64,000 nucleotides of DNA, from NCBI GenBank assembly GCA_945859605.1, contig OX243827.1, positions 28,376,941 through 28,440,940 of the forward strand. The letters are read 5' to 3'. Below the pieces are notes generated by a model. The model was not told the DNA's origin. It saw only the letters and a program-made list of their open reading frames with translations, and did no database searches. This DNA comes from Lumbricus rubellus. Lineage: Eukaryota; Annelida; Clitellata; Crassiclitellata; Lumbricidae. How positions within the stretch are numbered: the first letter of the stretch is position 1; every line of letters starts with the position of its first letter. This document shows positions 1-12,600 of this stretch, piece after piece. The translations under genes and the position numbers were made by a program.

Positions 1-200
1 NNNNNNNNNNNNNNNNNNNNNNNNNNNNNNNNNNNNNNNNNNNNNNNNNNNNNNNNNNNNNNNNNNNNNNNNNNNNNNNNNNNNNNNNNNNNNNNNNNNN
101 NNNNNNNNNNNNNNNNNNNNNNNNNNNNNNNNNNNNNNNNNNNNNNNNNNNNNNNNNNNNNNNNNNNNNNNNNNNNNNNNNNNNNNNNNNNNNNNNNNNN
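1..200. other. Assembly gap
   Basis: Two hundred N bases. Gene C on the minus strand runs toward this gap, so its remaining exons lie in or beyond it. Confidence 1.
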
Positions 201-944
201 ATCTGGCAACGTGTGGTTTTAAATTTGCAAATGGCGGTGGAGCGGAATGCAAAGTTCACTTTTTGTGGAAAATATTGCGTTTATTCGGAGAAAAAAAAGT
301 TGGAAACTCTCTGATAGGAATGGAAGGTTTTGTTAAATTTTCAAAACAATCTGTGCGGTACGTTTCGAGAACACTGGCAACAAACTATTGGAAAGTTTCA
401 TTTTTATATATATAGATTATATTGAAATCCTAAAGCACTTTTTTATCAGTACTGAATAGTCTAATGGAGTTATTTTGCTAAAATGGCACCTTAAAAGTTT
501 AGTGTGGAAATAACCCCATAAAATATTTTTAAAGTGTTACTTATATTTATTTTAGTCTTAGTCTACTCTTATAAGCACTGAAAAGTACAACTAAGCTTAC
601 TTGGTTAAGATGACACCTTAAAATGCTGCCAATACAATGTGAAAATTCAAAAAGTTTCTGATGAGGCTCTAAAAAGTACAGGTACACTGTAGGCCCTATT
701 TTGTTAAGATGACGCCTTAAAAAGCTGCCATTGCAATGTGGAAATTCAAAAAGTTTCTGGTGGGGGGTACATCCCCTCCCCATACCCCTCCCCTACGCCC
801 CTCCTCCTACCGGTCTCGGCTCTACGCGCCTCACGACGCTCAATTGTCTCTCTCCCTCAGAAACCTGAATTCCCCCACAGCGGAGGGGGGCTAGAAAGTC
901 ACGAGATTAAACACTGACAAGCCAGTAAGTCAAAAAGGTATCAT

Positions 945-1291
<347 letters not shown>

Positions 1292-1432
1292 TATTCGTTT
1301 TATTAAGAAAAACATTCTGACAATAACGCAGAAATGTTAACAAGAGTGATAATGAATAATTAAATTTCAGTTCGATAGTCTTAGAATAATCTAATAATCT
1401 ATAATATATGTATGTATATATATATAAATTGT

Positions 1433-1945
1433 AAGGCGCGGTGGTGTAGTGGCATGGGCGGAGACTTAGGGGGACATGGGAGACGGTCCCCCCAATGAAG
1501 GTGTTGTGTTAGGAGGAGGGCCCATGCATTTGCCCGCCCCCCCCAATCGATGAGCGTCAGGACTAAAAAAAAGGTCTTCAACTTTTTTCACGGTGAAAAA
1601 ATCAAATTTTCTTGACTTTTCGGCCAGTTGATTTTTTCCGGCAAACTTTTTTCCACACTCAGCCATTCGTCCGTACAAAAATATTGCGTCTTTTCTTCGG
1701 CCACTCGTTCGTCCCCCCCAGCCTCCGCCCAGATTTCCACCCATGTGTAGTGAGTATGTTCGTTGCCTGCAGCGCAACGAACATGATCCACCTCAAGGCG
1801 CCGCGTAGGGACCTTGAGCATGTCCTTCACTCGCAATTGCTCAGCGCTTCGGCGTGAAACTCCGACTCAGTGTCCGCGCTTTTAATTAGTCGAGAGCGCT
1901 TCTAAGTAGATTTCTTTAAGGGGCGGTATGACGCGTGCACATACA
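1433..1945 (+). mobile_element. SINE mosaic with tRNA-like head and conserved tail
   Basis: At 1436-1462 there is a tRNA A-box-like sequence (GGTGGTGTAGTGGCA). From about 1755 follows the body of the window's SINE family (CGCGTAGGGACCTTGAG, then CTTCACTCGCAATTGCTCAG), and at 1894-1930 a degraded copy of the GAGCGCCTCTGAGTAGA hairpin tail. Between them, 1560-1740, lies an unrelated piece with an AAAAAAGGTCTTCAACTTTT motif that recurs near 16010, 48025 and 50350. Confidence 0.6.
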
Positions 1946-2037
1946 TAGCCTAAATAGGCCTATATCTGTCGATCCAAAATAATCATACAATAGTGTCATC
2001 AATAATGCTAAAACTTTTTCATAAACATCAAACTCAC

Positions 2038-3157
2038 GATACTTCTGGCACTCCGTGAGCTTTGCATTGCAATGTGAATTTATCTTCACTTCTGTAGTAA
2101 TTGCCTAGATCTGGTGCAATTGTGAACGCTGGTGGCAATCTGACTGAAAAACAAAACTTTGAACATGAACTGAAAAGTTACTGTGAAGCTGCTTCTTCTT
2201 CAGATTATAACAGGTAATATTTGTACAACTAGACGAAATACGCTAGACGTGGCCTACTCAAGTAAATTCAAGATCTTAATTATATAAAACCACAGTAAAT
2301 ACCAGTCAAGGTTGTTTCACGCCATGAACGTTTGTTGTATTAGCCTACTATTGTAGGCGTTTTCTGAGAATGACAATGTTTGAAAACGCCCGCAATAGAG
2401 TATTATTCTCAGAACAATTCGAAAGCTCTTTGTATGATAATGGCCAGGCTACATAGTCTAACAGGGACATAAACAGGTGCGTCTTAGCAAACAAAAGGAA
2501 TGCTACGTGGGTAGAGTTGCTATGGCCATAGGCCCAGCCTACTTCGGGATGGGCTAAGTAGGGCCTATACAGTGTGTCACATTTTCATGGTTATTAAATT
2601 TTGTCTCCCATGCCATGCTGCAGAAACACGGCAATATTCAACCTTGGTTGTGTAAGACTAGGTGCCGATACCTTAGTGTTTGCGTATTTGTATATGATCT
2701 GTTGCTCTTTAACCCTTTACCGACCACAGTGTAGTAAATGGTTAAGAAAATCCTATACCTTCGATCGGTAACGGGTTAATAATGAGTTCACCGCAGGTTT
2801 GACAGCACTGTTCTAAGCCATAACAGTTACCCTCACTCAAAATCTTACTGTACTTTGTAACCATGTAGACCCTACCCTAATTCTAACCGTAGGTCTGACT
2901 CTAGTCTTAACTTCTGCTCTGAAGCCCAAGTCCTGAAAATTCTCCTTCTTCTTTTACCGTCAGAAGGAAGTAATTTTTATTTCGGTCGAATGGCGACTAG
3001 AATAATAATTATTATTGTATAGTGACAATAGTCTACACGGCTGAGCACTACTCGAAATGCTTGACAAGACTGGAGACTTACCATCGCTTGGACTTCCGTT
3101 TTGACATAAGGTGAAAGGAAGAGCGAACAGTGAAACGAAGAGTGATGTGTTCCACAT
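2038..3157 (-). CDS. L1-like Ig receptor (gene C), first two coding exons, partial
   Basis: Two exons of a gene that runs off the left edge. Exon 1 (3157-3082, 76 nt) starts at ATG 3157-3155 and codes a signal peptide, MWNTSLFVSLFALPFTLC, then QNGSPSD; it ends phase 1 at a GTAAGT donor. Exon 2 (2143-2038, 106 nt) follows a polypyrimidine-CAG acceptor and ends phase 2 at GTGAGT. It codes the first half of an Ig domain: an RLPPAFTI start and a LQCKAHGVPE B-strand cysteine. Exon 2 has the same length and phases as the first Ig exon of gene A at 55112-55217, and a closely similar protein (RLPP start, C-x-x-x-G-x-P), so this is a third paralogue. The second half of Ig1 was not found between 201 and 2037. 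Confidence 0.75.
2709..2779. mobile_element. TTAA-flanked mini-element (piggyBac-like MITE)
   Basis: TTAACCCTTTACCGA at the left and TCGGTAACGGGTTAA at the right form imperfect terminal inverted repeats inside TTAA duplications, as expected for a short non-autonomous piggyBac-type element. Similar units occur at 42229-42299 and 48775-48857. Confidence 0.5.
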
Positions 3158-6100
3158 TCTGATCTCAATCAATCTGATCTCTTCACGATTCACAACCAAA
3201 TCTACGACTGTTGAAAAATACAAAACAAACCAAGAGTGAAAATGTTATCTTCCTAACTGATCTCAAGACTTCCAAAACATCGTCATAATTGGACAAATAA
3301 CCTTTAAAAAAGGTTTTCCTAAGCCAATGGCGGGTTTTATCCCCGACTTCCGAAAATGCGGGCCCCAAAAGGTGCGGGCCCGGGTGCTGCAGCACCCTTA
3401 GCACCTACCTTAATGCGGGCCTGATAAAAATATATTATAGTGTATTGTAATAGGGTGCGCTCAAACACCCCAAGTGCGCCTTGTCTACATATCATGCACT
3501 CAGAGAACCCACTGCGTAGGAATGAAAGCTGCATGCAATGGCAATTATCGCATACTTCTAAAGGCAATTAAGGAAACGATTGCGAACAACCGAAACATTG
3601 GACTGACCTGTGTTTCTGAAATCTTGGCTGACCAGAATCTCTCCAGTGATATCGTATGTCGGTTGTTCTTTTTTACATCTATTGGCTATGATCCATGTGA
3701 GAACTTTGCATTATATCCTTTTCTATAACCATGAGCAAGTCATGAATTCCGTAAGTTCAGAATGAGCTACATCCGGTTGATCCAAACCTTTGCACTCATT
3801 CAGAGTCAAATTTTCTCTTTCTATTTATAGAAAGTGGAAACTACGAAGCGGTGCATCACTCTAAAGGATGAGGCGGATATAAAGGTAGACTAGTAATATT
3901 TTCCATTTTAAGGTTGATGAACCAACCAATGTTGTACTGTCCAAGTAACCATGCAAAAGGAACAACGGACATAAGGACATTTTCTACGAAAAGAGACCAT
4001 GTTTGTTTCCAATGTGTAGGCCCTATATACATGTAATAGACCTATTACATGCAATTAAGTAGCCTACGCACCACAGGCTGACAGATGTAAACATACATGT
4101 ATAGGCAAGTTTATGCAAGCAAACGAATGTATTTATATCTTTGTATATAATATTATTCTATAATTATAATGTATATAATTATAGCCTATAGCCTACGACA
4201 TATTGTATGTGTGCGTGGATGGCTTATTATCGCTCTTGTCCATAAAACTCTCCAAATGGCCCACGTTCGCTCATGCACTCACAGGTACATGTAGGCCTAT
4301 GCTACTCACGAACATACATGTACAATAATTTATAAGCTTACCAACGAACACTTGCGTATGCATAAGGCAAACACAAGACGACCTGATCGTTAGAAACAGC
4401 AGCATATAATAAATTATAACATTGTTGACCGTACAAGTCACCTGCGATCACTTTACACTATGTAAAATGTGTGACATAAAAATTTATATTAGGCTATGTA
4501 TGATTGTATGTACATAGGCTATGCACGTAACGCAGGCTCTATTTGCATATAGGCCTATGGTAAGAACGAAGACGATGTCTCAATTTATATCGGGCTTTCA
4601 TATAGGCTAATTATTAATAATGTCTACTGCATGAATGCACTTTATACATGTAGTTTATACGACAACAACAACAACAAATAATAATAACAATTATTATTAT
4701 TGTTATTACTGGCCTATAAAAATAATAGCGTTAATTTCTATAGTGCCGAAGCATAGTGCTCACATGCTGTTACAATGGCGCCTCGACAAGCATAAGTCCA
4801 CAGTCAGCCAGAGATACACCTGAAAGACGATTATAGGCCTAATATTATGTCGTCAGTCTTGACTTCAAAGACTGATAATGAATCTGGTAGGCAGACTGTT
4901 CCAGCAGCGAGGACAGGCAGTTGAAAAAACGCGCTTCCGAAGCGTGTTCCTGTCCTCCTCACATAAGACTTACAGATCTCCTCTCACACTGGATATCAGC
5001 GCAAGTTCTGACGCCGCCGCCTGCACGAATAATGAATAATTATTATGACAATATTAAGGTAGTCCGGTGATTAAACACGCAGTGATAACGGTGATCAACC
5101 GTGGAGCTGCATAAATTGTGTGATTGATTCTGTGTGAGACAGACTGACAGAACTATTATTATAACGGTCGTTTACTACTCGGTGTGAAATACCAAGCGTG
5201 GAAGTTCAAGAATCTAAGGAAAACTTCATTTCGAGTCAATAGCCTAGGCCCTAAGCATTAAGCAAGGAAAAATAGCAATAAAAAAACAGTAGCAATCGTT
5301 GAGATGGTGGCAGAATACGATTCCGTGACTCTTTTGTTCTTCGTGCCAGAGTCTAACCATTACCATAAATTCCTTTTTAAGTACCCGTGAGACAATGAAT
5401 ATAATAATAATGATTTGCATGCATGAATAAACAATAGCTGACTGCAATCGAAATGCCGTAACTTCTCTACAGAATAGAAAATGTGAATGTAGACCTATGG
5501 GATTTTCATCGGTGTACAGCACACAAAGCCCCAAGTAACCAGGGTAACAAAGACGGGAGATGAGCACTCACAATCTGTCCGCTTTTTAAATAGGCCTAGA
5601 ATTTCTTAGATAGGCCTACCTTTATTGGAAGTTTGGAACTAAACATTTGGTTCAGTCATGCATTAGTCAGCCCCGATTTATGCCAAGTGGCTTACGGGAG
5701 AATAGTGTATTCCAATAGTGGCATTCCTAACATGACCCATTGGAATAATTTGTCAAGACTTCTGAGTAAGATGTTTAGCATGAAGGCGTTGTTATCAGAA
5801 TTGTTCTTTCCATTGTTAAATACACAAATAAGACACAATGCAAGCGATTCCTATTTTTTTATTTATTGTCTTCTGCCATTAACATCAACAACGTTCTGTA
5901 AAGATGGCTTTGACATACTTTGAGTAAATGAAAAAAGAGGAATCGCTGGAGTAATAATTATTATATGAAAGTCACTACGGTTCGATACAATGCACTGAAA
6001 TACATAAATGCTTTATTAAGCTTACAAGACTATCAACTCCGCAAGAGGACATCCTTTCCTGCTGCCTCTCGTTAAAACAAAGTTGTCCAAAAATAGTTTT

Positions 6101-6371
6101 ATTAACAGATTCATTTATGATTATATTTAGCTACAAGCTATCATGACTTTAACTGCCGTTCTCTATAATAGTTTTATAGACTATAATGTATGTATTCGTT
6201 TTGTTGTACACGTAACAGTGTAATGCATGTGCGGTTGACATATGCAACTAAAGGCTACTTACTTACTTACTTACTTACTTAAGATAGATAACCTTATCAG
6301 ACTTCTCCAACCAACCCACGTCATTGTCAATTTCAAAGTGATGCTTAGATTCTGTAGGATGTCTTGTTTCT
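3158..6371. other. Spacer between gene C and the adhesion GPCR
   Basis: No gene recognised on either strand. Open frames here (for example 3474-3728 plus, 5633-5923 plus) show no domain, splice context or composition that would support coding. It should include the promoter of gene C and the 3' UTR of the GPCR gene. Confidence 0.5.
6012..6103 (-). other. Candidate polyadenylation signals of the adhesion GPCR gene
   Basis: On the minus strand AATAAA occurs at 6103-6098 and 6017-6012, about 270 and 355 nt past the GPCR stop codon. Hexamers are common in AT-rich DNA, so this is only a candidate. Confidence 0.3.
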
Positions 6372-6614
6372 TCAATGCCTTCTCTCTAACGTACCAAAGC
6401 CGTGAATGCTCGCGGTCTGTGTTGTAGAGCTGAGCATTGTTTCCTGTGCTTCCATACCTTTGTTGTCATACCCTATCATCTCAATGACACCTTCCATATC
6501 CATTTTCCTATTGAGCTCTTGGATCGAAGGCATCTTCTCGGAGATATCGTAAACGGTCTTACGACAACCACAAATGTAGTTTGAGTAGACGGAGGAAATC
6601 TTCCGTTTCACATT
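6372..6614 (-). CDS. Adhesion GPCR exon 20: cytoplasmic tail
   Basis: After the acceptor TTTTTCAG the exon codes NVKRKISSVYSN, continuing directly from the TM7 microexon, then a tail of 80 residues with several Ser/Thr sites and ends LERRH before TGA (6374-6372). No PDZ-binding C-terminus of class I type is seen. Confidence 0.88.
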   Translation of the reverse strand, partial: NVKRKISSVYSNYICGCRKTVYDISEKMPSIQELNRKMDMEGVIEMIGYDNKGMEAQETMLSSTTQTASIHGFGTLERRH

Positions 6615-9600
6615 CTGAAAAACATCCGTAGTTCACACTTAGTATCAACCTATAATATTATTATGGTCAAGGCATGCACACTTACAACACAGGGCATTCA
6701 AGCCTCGTTCGGTCAAACAAATGATGCTGACCATCTTTAGGCCTATTTATTCGCAAACTACTTCGATAGCGAGTCTCAAACGAACGAGCAAGGACCGTCT
6801 CAACAGACTTCCGTGCTTAAGATTCTCCGCTGGGTATACTATACAGTGTCGTACTCGATAGGGTACTGACCGTACTGACAGGCCAGTTGCAGTGAATATA
6901 ATTATATTAAATTACCGGTAGGGCCTATAGGCCTACGTTGAAGCTAATTATACCGGAATCCAGATACATAGAATAACGTCAGACTCTGCTATGCAACTGA
7001 CAAAAAGCCTAATATCGCAGATAGGGAATATAAATTGTTACTGACATAATATAGAGTTGCGGCTCATTTAAAACAACAAATTAATAAATAATATTTATAT
7101 AAAGATAAATTCGCTGTCTCAATGATAATTTGGTGCTATAATTTATTGTTTTATTAAACATAATTTACACCAATGGCGTAGCCAATGGCATTTTATTTTG
7201 GGGTTAAACCCTTTGGCTTAGGAAAATGTTTTCAAAGGTTATAATCCACTTAAACATTGTTTTCCATGAATTCCTAATCCAAAACCCCCATAATAAATTC
7301 CTGGCTACGCCACTGGTTATCACCAAAGTCCCCCACGTGTAATGAAGAATTGAAGATCTTACCCCGACGAGATTATGAATTAATGAGTAGCCTACGTATA
7401 ATTATAGGAGGCTGATAGAAGCTAGAACTATCCAGTCTAACAAAGGGATTCCCATGATCTAAATTCGATGGTTCGCATCCAGTTTCTAAAAGTAGTGACG
7501 TCCGAACTCTGCGACTTTATTGTTAACAAGCCCCTTGCAAATTGGAGTAACCTTGGCCAATAACAGCGTGCACCGCTCAACATATTAAATGCATCTCTAT
7601 AGAGATCTTGTTCCATAAATTGCTTGTCTGCAAATTAAGTAACAGCACTGGACTACTGGTACGATGATAATGAATCTGCTTACCTTGTTACGGTAAAGTG
7701 CATGAAAGGCAAAGATCAGCAGTCCCTATAAAAGTGTAAAAGGACCAGACGGTCTTGTTTGGAGTGAAATTAAAATAATAAGCAATTTATGTATGAAAGA
7801 CTATATTATGCAACTAATCAAACCTTTGCTGATTTTCTATGCTTGGCTGTCTTGCTGCTAATTATTCGAAGCACTTATTTAAACATGAAAATAACTATCA
7901 AAATTAATTTGCCTTGATTTTCACATTTTAATTAGCGTTAGCTAAATATTTCGAGATTTAGGACCTAAACGATTTTTTGAATTTAAGACTCGATGAATAA
8001 AATTATTTTCTGGTAGCCTATATATGACAATTATAAGGGCTTTCCTCGGACACAGTGTAGACCTACATGTCAGTTAAGGCATATTATGTATATTATAGAC
8101 ACACACCGGTTCGCGGTGGTGCAGTGGTATGTTCTGTGCCCTGTAATCGAAGGGTCGCAGGTTCGAATCTACCTCAAACCACTGCACACCAACTGTTCCC
8201 TCACTCTTATTCTACTTATTCACTTTGAGTATTTGCTTATTGCTGATTATGTCTATACTTTGTTAATCATAGGCTACATGTAGGCCTACAATTGAGTTGT
8301 TGGGATCAATAAAAAATATATCTAAACATAAGCTAATTATCGTGTCTTTACGAATACGAAGACAAAATCCATCTCTGACCTCCAGAGAGTTGGTGATGAC
8401 AAAAAGGTACTGGAAGACAACAGAATCGAAGGCGCCAAAGAGCCAACCAAGACCAAGCAGTGGACACGCCACAGTCAAATTCCAAATCGTCGCTCTTCAA
8501 CAACACATCACAAAATAATAAAGATGTACTGATAAATACCATTTAGGCCTACTTGGATTTGCAACGCAACTGAAAGTTTAGCCTACATCAAAGAACCAAT
8601 CAAGAATCAAGAACCTCACGTTTAACCAAAATAATAGGCTATAAGACCTGTTATAATAGGCCTACTATGATGCCCATACCGGGCCATACGTCCCAGTATT
8701 CCAGGACACTTTTTGTGGTGTGACTTGAATAGAAGAGTGAAATTGTCTCGGTTTCTAATCTTGAAAAAATCAATCTTTTGTAATGCCAACCCGCATAGGC
8801 TAACAGTTAGGCTACAGTGTTAGCGCGTCTCAATTTTCACACACCCTAGAATTGGGTCGATTCGATGCTATATAAGCATAGGCGGTGACATTTACGCAGT
8901 AAAAGATGCTAGTTGAGCGGGACGGAACTGGGCTGGTTAATTATAACATAAGCTTAATCGTTACTCCAAAAGAAGTTGGATTAGTAAAAAAAGGCTGTTG
9001 TTCAAATTGAAGCTGGATTGATTAAGCGATTTCTTGACTCCAGACCACAGGGCGGATACACCCCGAAGCGCTGAGCAATTGCGAGTGAAGGACTCGCCCA
9101 AGGTCCCTACGCGGCGACTTGAGGTGGATTCGAACCTGCAGCCCTCCGACCGCAATGCAACGAACATGCCCACTATACCAACCTCGCCTTACATTGTAGG
9201 CCTGCCAGGTATAAGCAACTATAATTATAGTTCACTAACAGGCGGTAGGAGTATCGACTATGCCATCCGATAGTTCTGTGCTTAGGGAATTGCACTTGAA
9301 AGTTTCAAAATGATTGTATCCCAATTTTTGATGGTTACAAAAGTGGTTACCTGATCTCGCTTCTCTTCTTCGCGTTAGTAGCGACTGAGTATCTCTCCTG
9401 AGACATCCACCTCAGAACGAGAAATAGAATGGCGAAGTTTAGCTGTTTAAACAACAAAGGCAGACGTCAGCCTGTGATGGAGGCTCTCCTTTTGAACATT
9501 AAGAAATAATGCACAGGGAATTTCTGACATCTTAGCCTAATATAATGACGTGCAGGCCTATTGAAATTGACCAACTCATCGTATGGCGTTCCCTGTGGAC

Positions 9601-12600
9601 AGTGTGGAGTAGGAGACAAAATAGCATTAATTGTAGATAAATCATAATTTATGTAGCGCCCTTCAAGGTATCTACTCAGAGGCGCTCCCGCCCGAGATCA
9701 AGCGAAACAAATCCAGTCTTCAACAGTTAGTGAAATTGAGAACAGCTTGGGATGTGTAGCATAGTCAATGGAAGTCCATTCAAGGTTGTTGGACCAACCA
9801 CAGAGAACGAACGCCTCTGCTTTGCTGCAGAGTCAGTGAAAGGAACCATTAAGTCACCACAGACGCACACACACATAATTATATATATATATATAATATA
9901 CATATTATATGTAAGACTAATCGTTTTGAGTCGAGTACTTGCCGTGAAAATACAGAGGATGGCTGTAGGGAATGTCCAGATGAGACCGTTCTTCAGCGAC
10001 AACCAACACCTGCTTAATTAAGAACGCAAAGAGATTCGGAATCATAAATAGGCCTATTGATAGTCTGAGCGAAATAATCAATTTTCTGCGTATGATCGAT
10101 GTTATCATAACATTGATTCTTCACTTTACACATAATAAATTATACTATTAACAATACTGCAATTATTATTATTATTATTATTATCGTCATCGTTATAATA
10201 ATTACTATTGTACAATTATCACACTGCTATCTTATTCAACATTTTCAAACGGCGTTATATATTGTGTACGATTTGGGGATAGGCCTAATATGGCTACCGG
10301 TGTTAATGTTATTTGGTTAAATTTCAGGCAAATACTAAAAGCTTTAACCGAGTAATGGCACTTTTTGTTGGGAACACAGTGTATAATATAGCTTGATTGC
10401 ATGCCTGGAAGGATAATACGAAAACGCGACGCTAGTGATCAGATACCTATAGGCCTAATGGCGTATAGGCTCATAACTATTATTAACTCGTATCAATATG
10501 GATTATACAAGGTACGATTTACTGACGCTGGACCGCTTTGATTGTAGCCATATCCATCAAGGTTTGTGGATCCGACAGACGCTGCCACAATGATGAGAGG
10601 CACAGCTGAATATGGCAGAATAACGCAAATGTATATAATATTTTTATATTGAACAATCGGTCAAGTATGTCGCGAGAAAACGTGTAGACTATTAGGCTAT
10701 AATAAGACTCGCGAAAGAGAGACTCTAGTCAAGCTAAGAGAAGAGGCAAAACTATTAATTTTACCAAATAAGAAACACTAAACGTGTGGTAAATAAACTG
10801 CCATTAACCAAAAGCAATCAAGTTATGCCATGGTATGATTCCATTGTGCATGCATTTTATCTCTAGAGATAAAACCAGACGGTTTTATTTTCAGCGAAAT
10901 TAAAGAAGTTCCAAGTGCTCGTTTAGCTATCAGACAAAGCCGAGTTTTCTCGGTGGTAAGCTCGTCCATCTGGAATGACCTCCATTCAATGCTACATTTA
11001 TTACGTCTGACCAATCAAAAGATCTAATAAATAACATTCGATTTGCAATGTAATTATTAACAAACGAATGAATTTCTCGCTAAAGAAAAAAAAACCAAAT
11101 ATTTCCTTGAAGATCTTTGACCCACGCAAGAAGTACAGGCTACGTCTCAATAATTTGACACGGATGCCAAATTGTGAGGCGTGAGAACGGAAATAAAAGG
11201 AATGTTCTTGAGGAAGATCTTATTGACCGGATCAAGAACTTTTTTGTAAGAAGTACTTATGCATTTCTTATAGTCAAAATTACTTTGCTTTGAATTAAGA
11301 ACAGCCTTTATGATCAACTACCATAATTTACTCACCCCATGCCGCAGCAATGAGCATAATTGTTTCTCTGGTTCTTCTGACGTGGTATACAAAGACGATG
11401 TAGAGCAACAGTTCCACACCTTCAGCCAACATGAGGAAAAATGCAACCAGAAAGAAGTAGTGCAGCAGATTGGCAACGACTGTGCAACCGACCTACAACA
11501 GACCAACAATTACAACGTTCCCAACATACATGTAGTAATATAATAGCTATTACGTTCTTTACAGAATCAATGATTATACTGCTGAGATTCTTTAGAATGC
11601 ATACGAGTGCTGTAGCGCAAGTGAACAAAAGCATAAAAATCAGTTGCACTTGTTATGATTAAGCCTATGCTCACATTACCTTATAGGCCTACTACAGGCA
11701 ATCAACATACTTTATTTTGCACACAACATTTATATCTAGCCCAGTACTGTTCAGTCCTGAAAGCCAACAACCGATAGGCCTACAGATAACGAACTGTTGT
11801 CATCTGCATACTTAATGCAACCCAGCCTTATAAGTGTCAACGCTCAAACTGTGCTAACAATGTACTTATTAACAACAACTTTAAACAAACGGGCAAAATA
11901 GAACTCTTCAATCAACCACATCCCCTCAAAATACTCCCGTTACATACATGTACTGTTGGATGCATTTATAACTACGTCTAAAGCATTGTAATCAAACAAG
12001 CATATTTGAGGCAATTAGAAATTAGGAACGAGGCCGTCTTAGATAAAATATAATGGTTCATTCATACCTCGGGTTGGACTTTGTCTGCTCCTGCCATGAA
12101 GATGATGAAAGCAATGATTAGAGCGACGCATAGATTAAGTAGGATAGTTGCCTGCGCTGATTGTGACTGTCTGTTAACAGAGGATGTTGCAATAAAAATC
12201 AAAATTCTTTCTACATGTGTGTAGGCCCAATAATTATGAAATTCAGATAAATTATCAACAATTAGTCACAGAGCACGAGTACTTCCTCAACCGTCCAACA
12301 TATTTGCGATTTACTGGTTAGTTTAGGAATACTCTGAGATACAACACAATTCTTGATCAATGTCCTCAGTACCTAAAGTGTAAACAGCAGATGCCTGGAC
12401 GCCCATTACCTTTCAGGCTGTGGCCTACTGGCTTAATAAGTGACAGGACGGCGTTCGGATTTGAATATTAGTGCACGAACGCCGTCCATGACGGTCCAGT
12501 CACACTTTAAGCCCTGAAAGTTTTAGTTGTATGGTTCAATGCATAGGAGGAAAATATCACTAACCACAGAATAACTGAACATTTCGATTAAAAAAATCAG

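Noticed and set aside
6676..6766. Exon candidate before a GTAAGT at 6684 as TM7
   Set aside because: No frame gives a hydrophobic helix; the 7684-7725 microexon matches the family and phase.
8105..8172. Functional tRNA gene
   Set aside because: A and B boxes are present but no acceptor stem or anticodon arm pairs well; it is a SINE head.
9939..10009. GT donor (GTACTC) for the GPCR exon ending TM5
   Set aside because: It puts the next exon in a frame with an early stop. The GC donor four bases upstream keeps frame and the expected TM5 length.
10823..11014. Minus-strand 63-codon frame between GPCR exons 14 and 15
   Set aside because: It lies in an intron, matches no GPCR region, and shares a short sequence (AAACCAGACGGTTTTATTTT) with 7750, so it is more likely a repeat.
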